Source: an uncultured Lachnospiraceae bacterium (GTDB lineage: Bacteria > Bacillota > Clostridia > Lachnospirales > Lachnospiraceae). Taken from it: 64,000 nt of DNA. Location of the stretch: assembly GCA_900550235.1 (NCBI GenBank), contig URRQ01000005.1:7827-71826 (forward strand), read 5' to 3'. Each line of letters starts with the position of its first letter. Position 1 is the stretch's first letter. Shown here one piece after another: positions 1-8,267 of this stretch. A model generated the notes under the pieces. It did not search any database. It was not told the DNA's origin and saw only the letters and a list, made by a program, of their open reading frames with translations. The translations under genes and the position numbers were made by a program.

Positions 1-1665
1 ATTTTCTTCTGCCAGAATCTTCGTTTCATGATAGAAACGGTTAAAAGCATTGGCAAGTTCATATACATATGCACAAATCTTATGTGGCGCTTTTTCAACA
101 TAAGCGTTTTCAATTGCCTCATTGAATCTTGCAAGCTCCAACATCAATGCCTTCTCACTCTCAGACTGGGCAGCCTTTACAATTCCTTTTAGTGCCTCGC
201 CTTTTACTTCTTTATATTTATTCAAAATCGATTTGATTCGAACGATCGTGTACAAAATATAAGGTCCGGTATTTCCTTCTGCTGAAGTAAATCGATCCAC
301 ATCGAACACATAGTCTTTAGAAGCCTGATTAGACAGGTCACCGTATTTGATTGCAGAAAGCCCTACAATCTTCGCTGTCTTTCTCGCCTCTTCTTCTGAA
401 ATGGCGCGATTCTCCATAATTTTATTATACATACGCTCTTCGATATCACCAATCAGATTCTCAAGGCGCATCACACCACCTTCTCTTGTTTTAAATGGCT
501 TTCCATCTTTACCATTCATTGTACCGAATCCAATAAACTGAAGCTTTGTATCATCATTTACAATATGGGCTTTTCTTGCACTACGGAATACTTGTACAAA
601 ATGTAGTTCCTGACGCTTATCCACTACATAAATTACTTCATCCGGATGATACAGCTTTTCTCGTTCAATCAATGTAGCAAGGTCTGTTGTGCCATAAAGT
701 GATGCTCCATCTGATTTCAAAATCATACATGGCGGAATTTCTTTTGTGTCTGTTTCTTCTTTCACATCGATCACAAGCGCTCCATCATCGTAATGAGCAA
801 ATCCTTCTTTTTTCAAATACTCTACCATGTCCGGAATGTATGGCTGTGCATCGGACTCACCTTTCCACAAATCAAATTCTACATTTAAGTTTGCGTAATT
901 TTTCTTCAAATCTGCGACCGAAACACTCATGATATGGTTCCAGATTGCCGTGTATCCTTTGTGACCATTTTGAAGCAAATATGTTGCATGAAGCGCTTCT
1001 TCTTTGTAATCTTCATGTTCTTTTGCATAAGCGCTTGCTGTTGGATAAATTTCTTCCAATTCATCAATTGTAAACGGAGCCTCTTCCGGATATTCTCCTG
1101 CAAAAGCTTCATCAAAATACGGGAGTTCCGGTTTTCTCTTTTTCAATTCCGTAATAATGAGTCCCATCTGATAACCCCAGTCACCAAGATGCACGTCACC
1201 GATAACTTTATCTCCTGCAAAACGAGAAATTCTTTTTACACTTTCACCAATAATTGCAGTACGCAAATGTCCTACATGGAGAGGTTTTGCAACATTGGCT
1301 CCGCCGTAATCAATAATGATTGTCTTTGGATTTTCATTTTTTTCATATCCAAGACTTTCATCTGTGCTCATCTCGTTCATATAAGCCGCCAATGCCTCCT
1401 GAGAAAGTTTCATATTGATAAATCCTGGTTTTACAGACTCTACTTCTGCAATCCATGTACTTCCTTGTAAATTTGCAACTACATCATCTGCGATCATAAA
1501 CGGAGCTTTATGGTATTCTTTTGCAGCGGCCATCGCTCCATTGCACTGATATTCGCACAAGTCCGGACGATTAGACAACGTAACTTTTCCATATTTTGAA
1601 TCATAACCTGCTGATTCAAATGCTTTTCCAAGTTCAAGACTTAACATCTCTACTAGTTTTTTCAT
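1..1665 (-). CDS. argS: Arginyl-tRNA synthetase (3' end cut by window edge)
   Basis: Class I aminoacyl-tRNA synthetase that charges tRNA-Arg in the cytoplasm. The visible 555 codons start at the ATG at 1665, preceded by a GGAGG-type ribosome binding site, and run off the left edge; about 30 C-terminal residues of a normal ArgS are missing. The HIGH signature appears as HVGHLRT near residue 130, within the ArgS-typical stretch ANVAKPLHVGHLRT. The anticodon-binding DALR region is present near the edge (LELARFNEAIENA). Its predicted promoter is divergent from that of the flavin reductase gene, sharing a 178-bp intergenic region. Identification is certain; the C-terminus cannot be seen. Confidence 0.97.
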   Translation of the reverse strand, partial: MKKLVEMLSLELGKAFESAGYDSKYGKVTLSNRPDLCEYQCNGAMAAAKEYHKAPFMIADDVVANLQGSTWIAEVESVKPGFINMKLSQEALAAYMNEMSTDESLGYEKNENPKTIIIDYGGANVAKPLHVGHLRTAIIGESVKRISRFAGDKVIGDVHLGDWGYQMGLIITELKKRKPELPYFDEAFAGEYPEEAPFTIDELEEIYPTASAYAKEHEDYKEEALHATYLLQNGHKGYTAIWNHIMSVSVADLKKNYANLNVEFDLWKGESDAQPYIPDMVEYLKKEGFAHYDDGALVIDVKEETDTKEIPPCMILKSDGASLYGTTDLATLIEREKLYHPDEVIYVVDKRQELHFVQVFRSARKAHIVNDDTKLQFIGFGTMNGKDGKPFKTREGGVMRLENLIGDIEERMYNKIMENRAISEEEARKTAKIVGLSAIKYGDLSNQASKDYVFDVDRFTSAEGNTGPYILYTIVRIKSILNKYKEVKGEALKGIVKAAQSESEKALMLELARFNEAIENAYVEKAPHKICAYVYELANAFNRFYHETKILAEEN

Positions 1666-1729
1666 GTTCTTTTCCTCCACTAATAATTACTTTATATAAA
1701 AGTTAAAATAACTGATGTTAACTTTATAT

Positions 1730-1758
1730 ATTCTATCACATGAATCTTTTTCCAACAA
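1730..1758 (-). promoter_or_regulatory. Predicted sigma-A promoter of argS
   Basis: On the minus strand, TTGTTG (1753-1758) and TAGAAT (1730-1735) are 17 bases apart, and a TG dinucleotide one base before the -10 makes it an extended -10. The transcript leader would be about 60 bases. The leader holds two copies of ACTTTATATA (1689-1698 and 1721-1730, plus-strand reading) around an AGTTAA/TTAACT inverted repeat. No T-box motif is visible. Confidence 0.55.
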
Positions 1759-1780
1759 CTACATATTTCGAAAAGATTTC

Positions 1781-1809
1781 TTGCATTCAGAACAATAACA
1801 TGCTATTAT
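1781..1809 (+). promoter_or_regulatory. Predicted sigma-A promoter of the flavin reductase-nfo pair
   Basis: TTGCAT (1781-1786) and TATTAT (1804-1809) are 17 bases apart, with a TG one base before the -10. The predicted start point, near 1816, falls inside the palindrome at 1811-1827. Confidence 0.55.
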
Positions 1810-1810
1810 T

Positions 1811-1827
1811 ATAGTAATAATTACTAT
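1811..1827. promoter_or_regulatory. 17-bp perfect palindrome, candidate Fur/PerR-type operator
   Basis: ATAGTAATAATTACTAT is a perfect inverted repeat of 8 bases around a single central A. Its inner 15 bases have the 7-1-7 layout of Fur-family boxes and match the PerR consensus TTATAAT-N-ATTATAA at 10 of 14 arm positions. It covers the predicted transcription start and lies just upstream of the AGGAGG ribosome binding site, a classic repressor position. The regulator is inferred, not shown. Confidence 0.5.
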
Positions 1828-1843
1828 TATTAGGAGGTATATC

Positions 1844-2485
1844 ATGAACAAGAACGTATTTCGCAATTTTTCTTATGGAGTTTATGTAGTTTCTACACTT
1901 GATGGGGAACGTCCAACCGGCTGTGTAGCTAATAGTATTATGCAGATTACATCTTCTCCTGCCACGGTTGCAGTCAGCATGAACCATGATAATTTTACAA
2001 ATTCCTGCATTGAAACAAGCGGAAAATTCTCTGTGTCTATCCTATCCGAGTCTTCTGCTCCGGAACTCATTGGACATTTTGGATTCCAATCAGGAAAAAA
2101 CATCAACAAATTTGATACTGTTGATTATGATACGATTGATGGTCTACCTGTTTTAAAAGACGCTTGTGGTTATATCACTTGTAAAATCATCGACAAAATG
2201 GAAACTACTACCCATACCGTATTTTTAGGTGAAGTTATAGAAGGCGACGTACTTTCCAAAGAACCAGCAATGACTTACGCCTACTATCATAATGTAGTTA
2301 AGGGAAAAAGTCCGAAAAATGCCCCTACTTATATCGAGGAAGATCCAAAAGAAGAGACTGACACCAAGTGGGTCTGCGGAATCTGTGGCTACATTTACGA
2401 AGGAGAGATTCCTTTTGAAGAATTACCTGAATCCTTCGTATGTCCAATCTGCAAACAACCAAAATCGGTCTTTAAAAAGCAATAA
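1844..2485 (+). CDS. Flavin reductase-like / rubredoxin fusion (high-molecular-weight rubredoxin type)
   Basis: Soluble redox protein of 213 residues. Residues 1-155 form an FMN-binding flavin reductase-like domain (N-terminal VFRNFSYGVYVVST, then TGCVANSIMQITSSP). Residues 175-213 form a rubredoxin domain with iron ligands Cys178, Cys181, Cys200 and Cys203 (CGICGY and CPICK). In anaerobes such fusions pass electrons to oxygen- or NO-detoxifying flavodiiron proteins or reduce flavins; that role is family knowledge. The start has a perfect AGGAGG. The next gene, nfo, begins 22 bases downstream, so the two are probably co-transcribed as an oxidative-damage pair under the palindrome at 1811-1827. 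Confidence 0.9.
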   Translation: MNKNVFRNFSYGVYVVSTLDGERPTGCVANSIMQITSSPATVAVSMNHDNFTNSCIETSGKFSVSILSESSAPELIGHFGFQSGKNINKFDTVDYDTIDGLPVLKDACGYITCKIIDKMETTTHTVFLGEVIEGDVLSKEPAMTYAYYHNVVKGKSPKNAPTYIEEDPKEETDTKWVCGICGYIYEGEIPFEELPESFVCPICKQPKSVFKKQ

Positions 2486-2507
2486 CAATAGAAAAAGAGG
2501 TTACTTT

Positions 2508-3413
2508 ATGTTAAAAATTGGTTCTCATGTTGGAATGAGCGGCAAAGATATGTTGCTTGGTTCCGCAAAAGAAGCTGTTTCCTATGGCGCCAATACGTTT
2601 ATGTTCTATACTGGGGCGCCACAAAATACAAAAAGAAAAGAAATTTCAGAATTAAATATTGATCCCGCATGGGCATATATGAAAGAACACGGAATCGACG
2701 AAATCATAGTCCATGCACCCTATATTATTAACTTGGGAAATTCTGTGAAACCAGAAACTTTTGACATCGCCGTAAAGTTTTTAGCGTTAGAGCTGGAGCG
2801 GAGCGCAGCCTGCCGGAGCAACACGCTGATTCTTCATCCAGGCGCTCACGTAGGAGCCGGCGTTGATACAGGAATCGTTCAAATCGCAAAAGGAATCAAC
2901 GAAGTGTTGACACGAGATACTGTTTGCAACATTGCATTGGAGACAATGGCTGGAAAAGGTTCTGAAATTGGTAAGACTTTTGAAGAACTGGCACGAATTT
3001 TCGATAAAGTCGTTTATAACGAAAAATTACGCGTTTGCTTTGATACTTGTCATACGAATGACAGTGGGTATGATGTGGTGCATGATTTCGATGGCGTAAT
3101 CAACGAATTTGACCATATCATCGGGAAAGATCGTATCGCTGTTTTTCATATCAACGATTCCAAAAATGTTCGTGGCGCTGCCAAAGACCGTCATGCCAAT
3201 ATCGGATTCGGAGAACTCGGATTTGATGCGATCAATTACATTGTTCATCATCCTGACTTTATAAATGTTCCCAAAATATTGGAAACACCATACATTCCTT
3301 CTCCTACAAAAGAGAAGAAATCTTACGCTCCATATCGCTATGAAATTGAAATGTTGCGTAATCAGCAATTTGACCCACATATTGCAGATCGAATCATTTC
3401 CGATCATGAATAG
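2508..3413 (+). CDS. nfo: Endonuclease IV (AP endonuclease)
   Basis: Deoxyribonuclease IV, which cuts the DNA backbone 5' to abasic sites in base excision repair. The 301-residue length is normal. All nine zinc ligands of the E. coli enzyme have counterparts: His69, His110, Glu145, Asp179, His182, His214, Asp227, His229 and Glu259. I chose the ATG at 2508, preceded by AAAGAGG and matching the family N-terminus MLKIGSHVGM. A longer frame starting at 2319 would overlap the rubredoxin gene and has no homology there. It follows the flavin reductase-rubredoxin gene closely and ends at a bidirectional terminator. Confidence 0.97.
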   Translation: MLKIGSHVGMSGKDMLLGSAKEAVSYGANTFMFYTGAPQNTKRKEISELNIDPAWAYMKEHGIDEIIVHAPYIINLGNSVKPETFDIAVKFLALELERSAACRSNTLILHPGAHVGAGVDTGIVQIAKGINEVLTRDTVCNIALETMAGKGSEIGKTFEELARIFDKVVYNEKLRVCFDTCHTNDSGYDVVHDFDGVINEFDHIIGKDRIAVFHINDSKNVRGAAKDRHANIGFGELGFDAINYIVHHPDFINVPKILETPYIPSPTKEKKSYAPYRYEIEMLRNQQFDPHIADRIISDHE

Positions 3414-3414
3414 C

Positions 3415-3448
3415 AAAAATCGCTCAGACTATCCTCTGAGCGATTTTT
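3415..3448. terminator. Bidirectional intrinsic terminator between nfo and pepV
   Basis: Stem AAAATCGCTCAGA / TCTGAGCGATTTT with a short CTATCC loop, with A/T runs on both sides. It serves nfo on the plus strand and pepV on the minus strand. Confidence 0.9.
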
Positions 3449-3454
3449 ATTACA

Positions 3455-4825
3455 TTATTTGCAGGCAATTTCATACATTGCTGCCGTGATGATCTGATAT
3501 GATTTGATCATCTTTTCTACATCTGCACATTCGTTTGGCTGATGAATTACATCTGGATCTCCAGGGAAAATTGGTCCGAAAGCAACCATGTTATTGAATG
3601 CTTTTGCATATGTTCCTCCACCAATAGCGATTGGTTCCTGAACATCTCCTGTTTCTTCTGTGTAAACGTTTACTAATTTCTGTACAAGTTCAGATTCTTT
3701 TGAAACGTAGAGCATTTTACCTTCTCCAACAAGATTTCCTTCCAATCCGTAAGCTTCTGCAGATTTTTTCACATTTGCAACAAGTTCATCTCTATCTGTA
3801 TGATTTGGATAACGAATATCCAATGTAATTTCTAAGCTGTCTTCTGTACAATCAATCATGCCTAAGCATACAGATGTATTTCCTGTCTCCTCATCGCTAT
3901 TAAATGCTCCAAGACTTTCTCCTTGTGTTTCATCACCGATTTTTTCTGTTACAAAATCAACTAATCTCTGTAAATCTCCACCAAGGTTAATTCCCTGTGC
4001 TTTTAATTCTTTGAATAACTGAATTGCAGAGTTCGTTCCAAGGTGAGGTGTACTTCCGTGAGCGCCTCTACCATTTGATACGATTACTGTATTTCCATTT
4101 TCTTTTATTACTTTAATCGCTTCTGTCTCTTTAAAATCGAAATCACCTTCTACAACCATTGTACATCTAGGCATTACAACGTTTTTCGCTGTTCCACCTT
4201 TGATAGAAAGAACCTTTACTGTTGATTTTTCTTCTACTCTTTTTGTTAATTCCCAAAATGACTGACCTTTTTCAAAGAAAATCACCGGGAAATCTGCATC
4301 CGGAGTAAATCCGATCGTTGGCATCTCTGCTCTGGATTCAACATAATGCTGAACGCAAGAAGATCCATTCTCTTCATCACACCCAAAAATTACACGAATA
4401 CGTCTGTCAATCGGTAACTCTAAATCACGAATAGCTTTCAATCCGTAAATCGCTGCAATTGTAGGACCTTTATCATCTAAAACTCCACGGCCATACATTT
4501 TTCCATCATGAATTTCGCACCCAAGTGGATCATAATCCCATCCTTCTCCAAGTGGAACGATATCAACATGCCCAAGAACTGCTGCCATTTCTTCGCCTTC
4601 ACCGTATTCTACCCAGCCGATTCTGTTATCCAAATTTCCCGTTTTAAATCCTAATTTTTCTCCAAGCGCAAGTGCGTGATCTAACGCTTTTTTTGGTCCT
4701 TCACCATATGGAGCATTTTCTTTTGCTTCCCCTTTTACACTTTCAATCGCAACGCTTTCTTTGATAGAGGCCAAAATTTCCTCTCTCATCTCCTCAATTT
4801 TCTGATTAATGTTTTCGTACTTCAT
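3455..4825 (-). CDS. pepV: M20 family dipeptidase PepV (Sapep-type)
   Basis: Cytoplasmic zinc dipeptidase that hydrolyses short peptides, including carnosine-like Xaa-His. The 456 residues match the PepV family. Metal-site motifs are seen: GHVDIVP (His86, Asp88), YGRGVLDDKGP (Asp117/118) and CDEENGSS (catalytic and metal-binding Glu151/152). It lies 21 bases downstream of azlD, so azlC-azlD-pepV looks like one amino-acid and peptide operon. CodY, also encoded in this window, is a plausible regulator, but I see no clear CodY box here. Confidence 0.92.
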   Translation of the reverse strand: MKYENINQKIEEMREEILASIKESVAIESVKGEAKENAPYGEGPKKALDHALALGEKLGFKTGNLDNRIGWVEYGEGEEMAAVLGHVDIVPLGEGWDYDPLGCEIHDGKMYGRGVLDDKGPTIAAIYGLKAIRDLELPIDRRIRVIFGCDEENGSSCVQHYVESRAEMPTIGFTPDADFPVIFFEKGQSFWELTKRVEEKSTVKVLSIKGGTAKNVVMPRCTMVVEGDFDFKETEAIKVIKENGNTVIVSNGRGAHGSTPHLGTNSAIQLFKELKAQGINLGGDLQRLVDFVTEKIGDETQGESLGAFNSDEETGNTSVCLGMIDCTEDSLEITLDIRYPNHTDRDELVANVKKSAEAYGLEGNLVGEGKMLYVSKESELVQKLVNVYTEETGDVQEPIAIGGGTYAKAFNNMVAFGPIFPGDPDVIHQPNECADVEKMIKSYQIITAAMYEIACK

Positions 4826-4846
4826 TTTTCTCTTCCTTTCTCCTTG

Positions 4847-5182
4847 TTATATAAATACTGCTTGTATCAAAAACATATAAAGTATTGTTCCAGCACCGAT
4901 ACTCAGCAGATTATTTCGTTTCCATATATGTAGTAACACAACGGTACCTACCGCAATCAATTCCGGCATTCCAAAAGGAGCACTTAATACTTTTGTGTTT
5001 TTCAAACAATATACAACCAACATTCCTATGATTGCCGGAGTAAGAACCTTTCCAAGATACTGCACCACTTTCGGAATCTCTTTTCCCTTTGGAAAAATTA
5101 AGAACGGAACTGCACGTGTTGCAAATGTCGTCGCTGCAACAACTAAAATCATTACCAAAGACTGCCCTACATTTAATGTCAT
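4847..5182 (-). CDS. azlD: AzlD-type branched-chain amino acid exporter small subunit
   Basis: Integral membrane protein of 111 residues with about four hydrophobic segments, typical of AzlD, which pairs with AzlC to export branched-chain amino acids and analogues. The N-terminus carries the family pattern TRAVPFLIF. Its start overlaps the azlC stop by four bases (ATGA), showing translational coupling. Confidence 0.88.
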   Translation of the reverse strand: MTLNVGQSLVMILVVAATTFATRAVPFLIFPKGKEIPKVVQYLGKVLTPAIIGMLVVYCLKNTKVLSAPFGMPELIAVGTVVLLHIWKRNNLLSIGAGTILYMFLIQAVFI

Positions 5183-5877
5183 TTTAGTTCCTCCGTTTCC
5201 AGCTTCTTTCTACTCATAAATAAGACTCCTATGATAATCAGCATCGACGGTAACACAAAATGATCTGCTCCAAATATTTGCAGACAAATAAAACTTACTA
5301 CCATTCCAATTACAGCCGGTATCCGGTTCTTTTTTTGAAACCATTGTTCCAAAAATATCACAACAAAAAGCGCTGTCATAGCAAAATCAATCCCTGTAGA
5401 ATCAAATGGAATTACCGTTCCTGCAATTCCTCCAATTGCAGATCCAATAATCCAATAGCTCTGATTCAATAACGTAATTGCCAAAAGAAATTTTTCATCA
5501 TCTACATCTTCCGGAATATTTGTTGTGCATAAAAGCGAATATGTCTCATCCGTTAATCCGAATACAAGATACCAACGCTTTTTCCCAAACCGATTGAATT
5601 TCTCTAACAATGAAATTCCGTAAAAAACATGCCGAATATTTACCATGAGGGTAAGAAAAATAGCCTGAATAAAAGAAAAACCCGGTACAAAGAAGTTCAC
5701 CGCCAAATACTGACCGGAACCTGCATATACCAAGGTACTCATCAAAATCGCCCAAAGAAAAGAATACCCTTTTTCAGCAAACATAACACCAAATGCAATT
5801 CCAATAAAAAGATATCCAGTCAATACCGGTATTGTATATGGAAATGCTATCTTGAATGCTGCCCTGTACCCTTTCAT
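5179..5877 (-). CDS. azlC: AzlC-type branched-chain amino acid exporter large subunit
   Basis: Membrane protein of 232 residues with several hydrophobic helices. It carries the AzlC hallmarks IAFGVMFAEKGYS and YAGSGQYLAVNFF, and the conserved NIRHVFYG motif at about residues 80-87. It is the first gene of azlC-azlD-pepV and lies about 50 bases downstream of the tRNA-Arg, in the same direction, so it may be transcribed with the tRNA. Confidence 0.9.
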   Translation of the reverse strand: MKGYRAAFKIAFPYTIPVLTGYLFIGIAFGVMFAEKGYSFLWAILMSTLVYAGSGQYLAVNFFVPGFSFIQAIFLTLMVNIRHVFYGISLLEKFNRFGKKRWYLVFGLTDETYSLLCTTNIPEDVDDEKFLLAITLLNQSYWIIGSAIGGIAGTVIPFDSTGIDFAMTALFVVIFLEQWFQKKNRIPAVIGMVVSFICLQIFGADHFVLPSMLIIIGVLFMSRKKLETEELK

Positions 5878-5928
5878 CCTGCGTCCTCTATTCTCATAGT
5901 CTTCAATTAGACTTTACTAACAAAAATA

Positions 5929-6000
5929 CACATCTAGGCGGATTCGAACCGCCGCACATGCCTCCGGAGGGCATTGCTCTATCCCCTGAGCTATAGATGT
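5929..6000 (-). tRNA. tRNA-Arg (anticodon CCG)
   Basis: The minus strand folds as a cloverleaf. The acceptor stem is ACATCTA paired with TAGATGT, followed by discriminator G at 5929. The D-arm holds AGCTCAGGGGATAGAGC. The anticodon stem ATGCC/GGCAT encloses the loop CTCCGGA with T33 and anticodon CCG (codon CGG). The T-arm is GGCGGTTCGAATCCGCC. CCA is not encoded. Confidence 0.95.
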
Positions 6001-6028
6001 ATACCGCGCTTATTTTAAACGCTCTGTT

Positions 6029-6057
6029 ATAGTAACACATTTTCGTAAAAAAGTAAA
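6029..6057 (-). promoter_or_regulatory. Possible promoter of tRNA-Arg
   Basis: On the minus strand TTTACT (6052-6057) and TACTAT (6029-6034) are 17 bases apart, about 30 bases upstream of the tRNA. Confidence 0.35.
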
Positions 6058-6070
6058 GCATTCTCATTCT

Positions 6071-6826
6071 TCAATTTTCATCATTTCCCTCAATTTTTTT
6101 AAAATGAACTGTAAATCTTTGTTGTGTCCGATCATATTCACTACAAGTCGAAAGCGTCACAATCTTTTCTATTGTATCCTGCTCTATCCAACCATTCATG
6201 CACTCTAATTCATTCCTCAAAAAAATATCATTGCATAATTTCCCGAATTCTGCGCTATTTTTTTCCATTTTGTGTGCAAATACAGCATCTCTTTTCCCAC
6301 ATTGAAACGAAGAGATTAACCGATATCGTTCTGTTTTTCCAGGTGTATACAAATATAATTCTGTATGCTCCTTTGCATAATCCATCTCTCGATATCGTTT
6401 TAATTCCCCAAACATTTGCGGCTTTCTCATATTATGTGCAAAGATACAAATATGAGCATCCGAAAAATCTCTCTTCGCATCCGAAAAGGAGAATAACGAA
6501 CCCAGCTCACTATATTCTCCTCTATAATCATGGTTTAAATACATTTCATCATTTTTACCAATCAACACCGGATAATCAATTTTTGTTCCCGGAATAGATA
6601 TCCAAGCACAGATATCCGGATTTATTTTCTGTAAAACCATGAAATTGATTTTTTTACATTGTGTATTTTTTTCAAGTTTTTCCTCCTGTATAATAACCAA
6701 ATCATTTAATTTTTTATTTTTCTTTTCATTCGAAACATACTTCATAGTTTCTTTGTAAGCGGCAGCCAGATTTGCTGCCGCTCCAAATAATAATAACAGG
6801 AGAAGAATTCTACTGCATTTTTTCAT
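6071..6826 (-). CDS. Class B sortase
   Basis: Membrane-anchored cysteine transpeptidase of 251 residues that attaches secreted proteins to peptidoglycan or to a pilus. A hydrophobic N-terminal anchor spans residues 6-23. Catalytic residues are His131 (FAHNM), Cys228 (TLSTC) and Arg237 (QQRFTVHF). The inserted region between CIFAHNM and the YLYTP strand is class B-like. I chose the ATG at 6826, preceded by GAGAGGAA; upstream in-frame sequence reads through the end of the neighbouring gene. It is the last gene of the pilus operon and overlaps its presumed substrate gene by 17 bases. No clear terminator follows before the tRNA. Confidence 0.88.
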   Translation of the reverse strand: MKKCSRILLLLLLFGAAANLAAAYKETMKYVSNEKKNKKLNDLVIIQEEKLEKNTQCKKINFMVLQKINPDICAWISIPGTKIDYPVLIGKNDEMYLNHDYRGEYSELGSLFSFSDAKRDFSDAHICIFAHNMRKPQMFGELKRYREMDYAKEHTELYLYTPGKTERYRLISSFQCGKRDAVFAHKMEKNSAEFGKLCNDIFLRNELECMNGWIEQDTIEKIVTLSTCSEYDRTQQRFTVHFKKIEGNDEN

Positions 6827-7439
6827 CCGATTCCTCTCTCTTACAAAACACGTAAAGCATTCCGGCACCTACAATACATAAAACCGCACAAATAATCTTT
6901 TGCATATAATAGCTTTTCACATTGGTCTGTGGCGCCACCGGATTTTCCCTCTCCTTAGATAAATATTTAGGTATCACTTTTACTTCATATTCTAATTCTC
7001 CACTCTTTTCATTCCATGCAGGCATACTTACGAGAAATGGATCTATTTCTTCTTGTTCCTTCTGATTCGATACAACAAACAAATAAAGTCCTTCCGAAAC
7101 ACTTTCTAAAGTTGCTTTCCCATCCGAATCTACCGATATAGTTTGATCCGGTTTTTTTACTTTTTTTGCAAGAGTATGTGCAAGATCACGCATATCATTT
7201 GCTGTAGAATGCTGATCAACCTTTATATCATCATGATACATCTCACTTACAAACTTTCCATCGATATACTCAGCAACCTTGGTACAAAAAAACTCTATTT
7301 TTCTATTTTGTATTTCTTCTCCTTGATTTTCCAATACAATTTGTATGCTTCCTCCTTCTTTTGCTTTTGCAACGTTTCCCGCAATCAATATTCCCATGAC
7401 GCAAAGTATCATGAACACGACACATTTTCTGCTTTTCAT
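6810..7439 (-). CDS. Small pilin-like surface protein with APQTN sorting signal
   Basis: Secreted protein of 209 residues. A signal peptide covers residues 1-26 (ends GNVAKAK). A single Cna-B/SpaA-like beta domain is suggested by the strand pattern around GKATLESVSEGLYLFVV. The C-terminal sorting signal has APQTN at residues 169-173, then a hydrophobic helix and the charged tail CKREESDEK. The motif resembles the class B sortase signal NPQTN rather than LPXTG, and the next gene encodes a class B sortase. The ATG at 7439 has GGAAGG before it. Its first 137 bases overlap the end of the class C sortase gene in another frame. It may be the pilus base or a minor subunit (inference). Confidence 0.72.
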   Translation of the reverse strand: MKSRKCVVFMILCVMGILIAGNVAKAKEGGSIQIVLENQGEEIQNRKIEFFCTKVAEYIDGKFVSEMYHDDIKVDQHSTANDMRDLAHTLAKKVKKPDQTISVDSDGKATLESVSEGLYLFVVSNQKEQEEIDPFLVSMPAWNEKSGELEYEVKVIPKYLSKERENPVAPQTNVKSYYMQKIICAVLCIVGAGMLYVFCKREESDEKMQ

Positions 7440-8253
7440 ATACCTTCCACCTCCTTCTTCCAGCAATCACTAATTTTACAAGGGCTGTTCCTATGAATAC
7501 GAACGGAAGCAAAAAGAAAATCATCTCACGAAATGACAAGAGTTTTGGTTCTATTCTTTCATACACTTTTTCTCTATATTCCACACGTTCCCCATTCACC
7601 ACAAGCCTATGCGTATTAATCCCATACGGAGTACAAGTAACCAAAGAAACCATATCTTTTCCCGCAATAATATCTAGCTTTTCCAACTCATCAGGTTCTA
7701 TAATTTCGATAGTACTCACTTGATATGCGAAAACTTTACCGCATACATGAATATAGAATAAATCTCCTTCTTTCAATTCATCCAGCCTTGTAAACAGCTT
7801 GGAGCTTGGCAATCCTCTATGGCTTGTCAATACACACCGTGTGCTTTCTCCTCCTACAGGAAGACTGCTCCCTTGAAGATGCCCAGCTCCATTAGAAAGC
7901 ACCTCTTCTTCCGTACCATGCCATATCGGCAAATCCACATGGATCTTGGGAATTTCAATGGCTCCCATAATCCCATTCCCATTAATATTTAACTGTTTTC
8001 TATAATTCTTATCGCTTAGAATTGTATGATGAAGATTCCCTACAAGAGCTCCTTTTGTCTGATTTAGCGTTTCATTATACGTCTCCGCATCTTGAAGCAC
8101 TTCTTCAAGATTCTCTTCTCTTGCAATAATTTGTTCGTATGTTCCTATGATACTCTTTTGTTTTTCCGATTCTATATATCCACTGAAAATAGGGTAAATA
8201 CAAAGACACATCCCAATCACAAAAAAAATCCCTCTATTTATTTTGTTTCTCAT
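7303..8253 (-). CDS. Class C (pilus-polymerising) sortase
   Basis: Membrane transpeptidase expected to cross-link the LPGTG backbone pilin. Length is 316 residues, with an N-terminal helix (residues 8-24), the catalytic core and a C-terminal helix (residues 244-263). The active site is His145 (TSHRGLP), Cys207 (LVTCTPYG) and Arg216 (NTHRLVV). Class C sortases usually end shortly after the second helix and a few arginines. Here, after GRRRWK, the frame runs on for about 45 very basic residues that lie over the start of the next gene, which is unusual. It begins 14 bases after the backbone pilin stop. Confidence 0.92.
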   Translation of the reverse strand: MRNKINRGIFFVIGMCLCIYPIFSGYIESEKQKSIIGTYEQIIAREENLEEVLQDAETYNETLNQTKGALVGNLHHTILSDKNYRKQLNINGNGIMGAIEIPKIHVDLPIWHGTEEEVLSNGAGHLQGSSLPVGGESTRCVLTSHRGLPSSKLFTRLDELKEGDLFYIHVCGKVFAYQVSTIEIIEPDELEKLDIIAGKDMVSLVTCTPYGINTHRLVVNGERVEYREKVYERIEPKLLSFREMIFFLLPFVFIGTALVKLVIAGRRRWKVYEKQKMCRVHDTLRHGNIDCGKRCKSKRRRKHTNCIGKSRRRNTK

Positions 8254-8267
8254 ATTTCACCCTTGTT

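Noticed and set aside
1666..1760. T-box leader for argS
   Set aside because: No specifier loop, T-box sequence or terminator is visible; the leader is short.
5929..6000. tRNA-Arg as attachment site of an integrated island carrying the pilus genes
   Set aside because: I found no second copy of the tRNA 3' end and no integrase in the following 10 kb.
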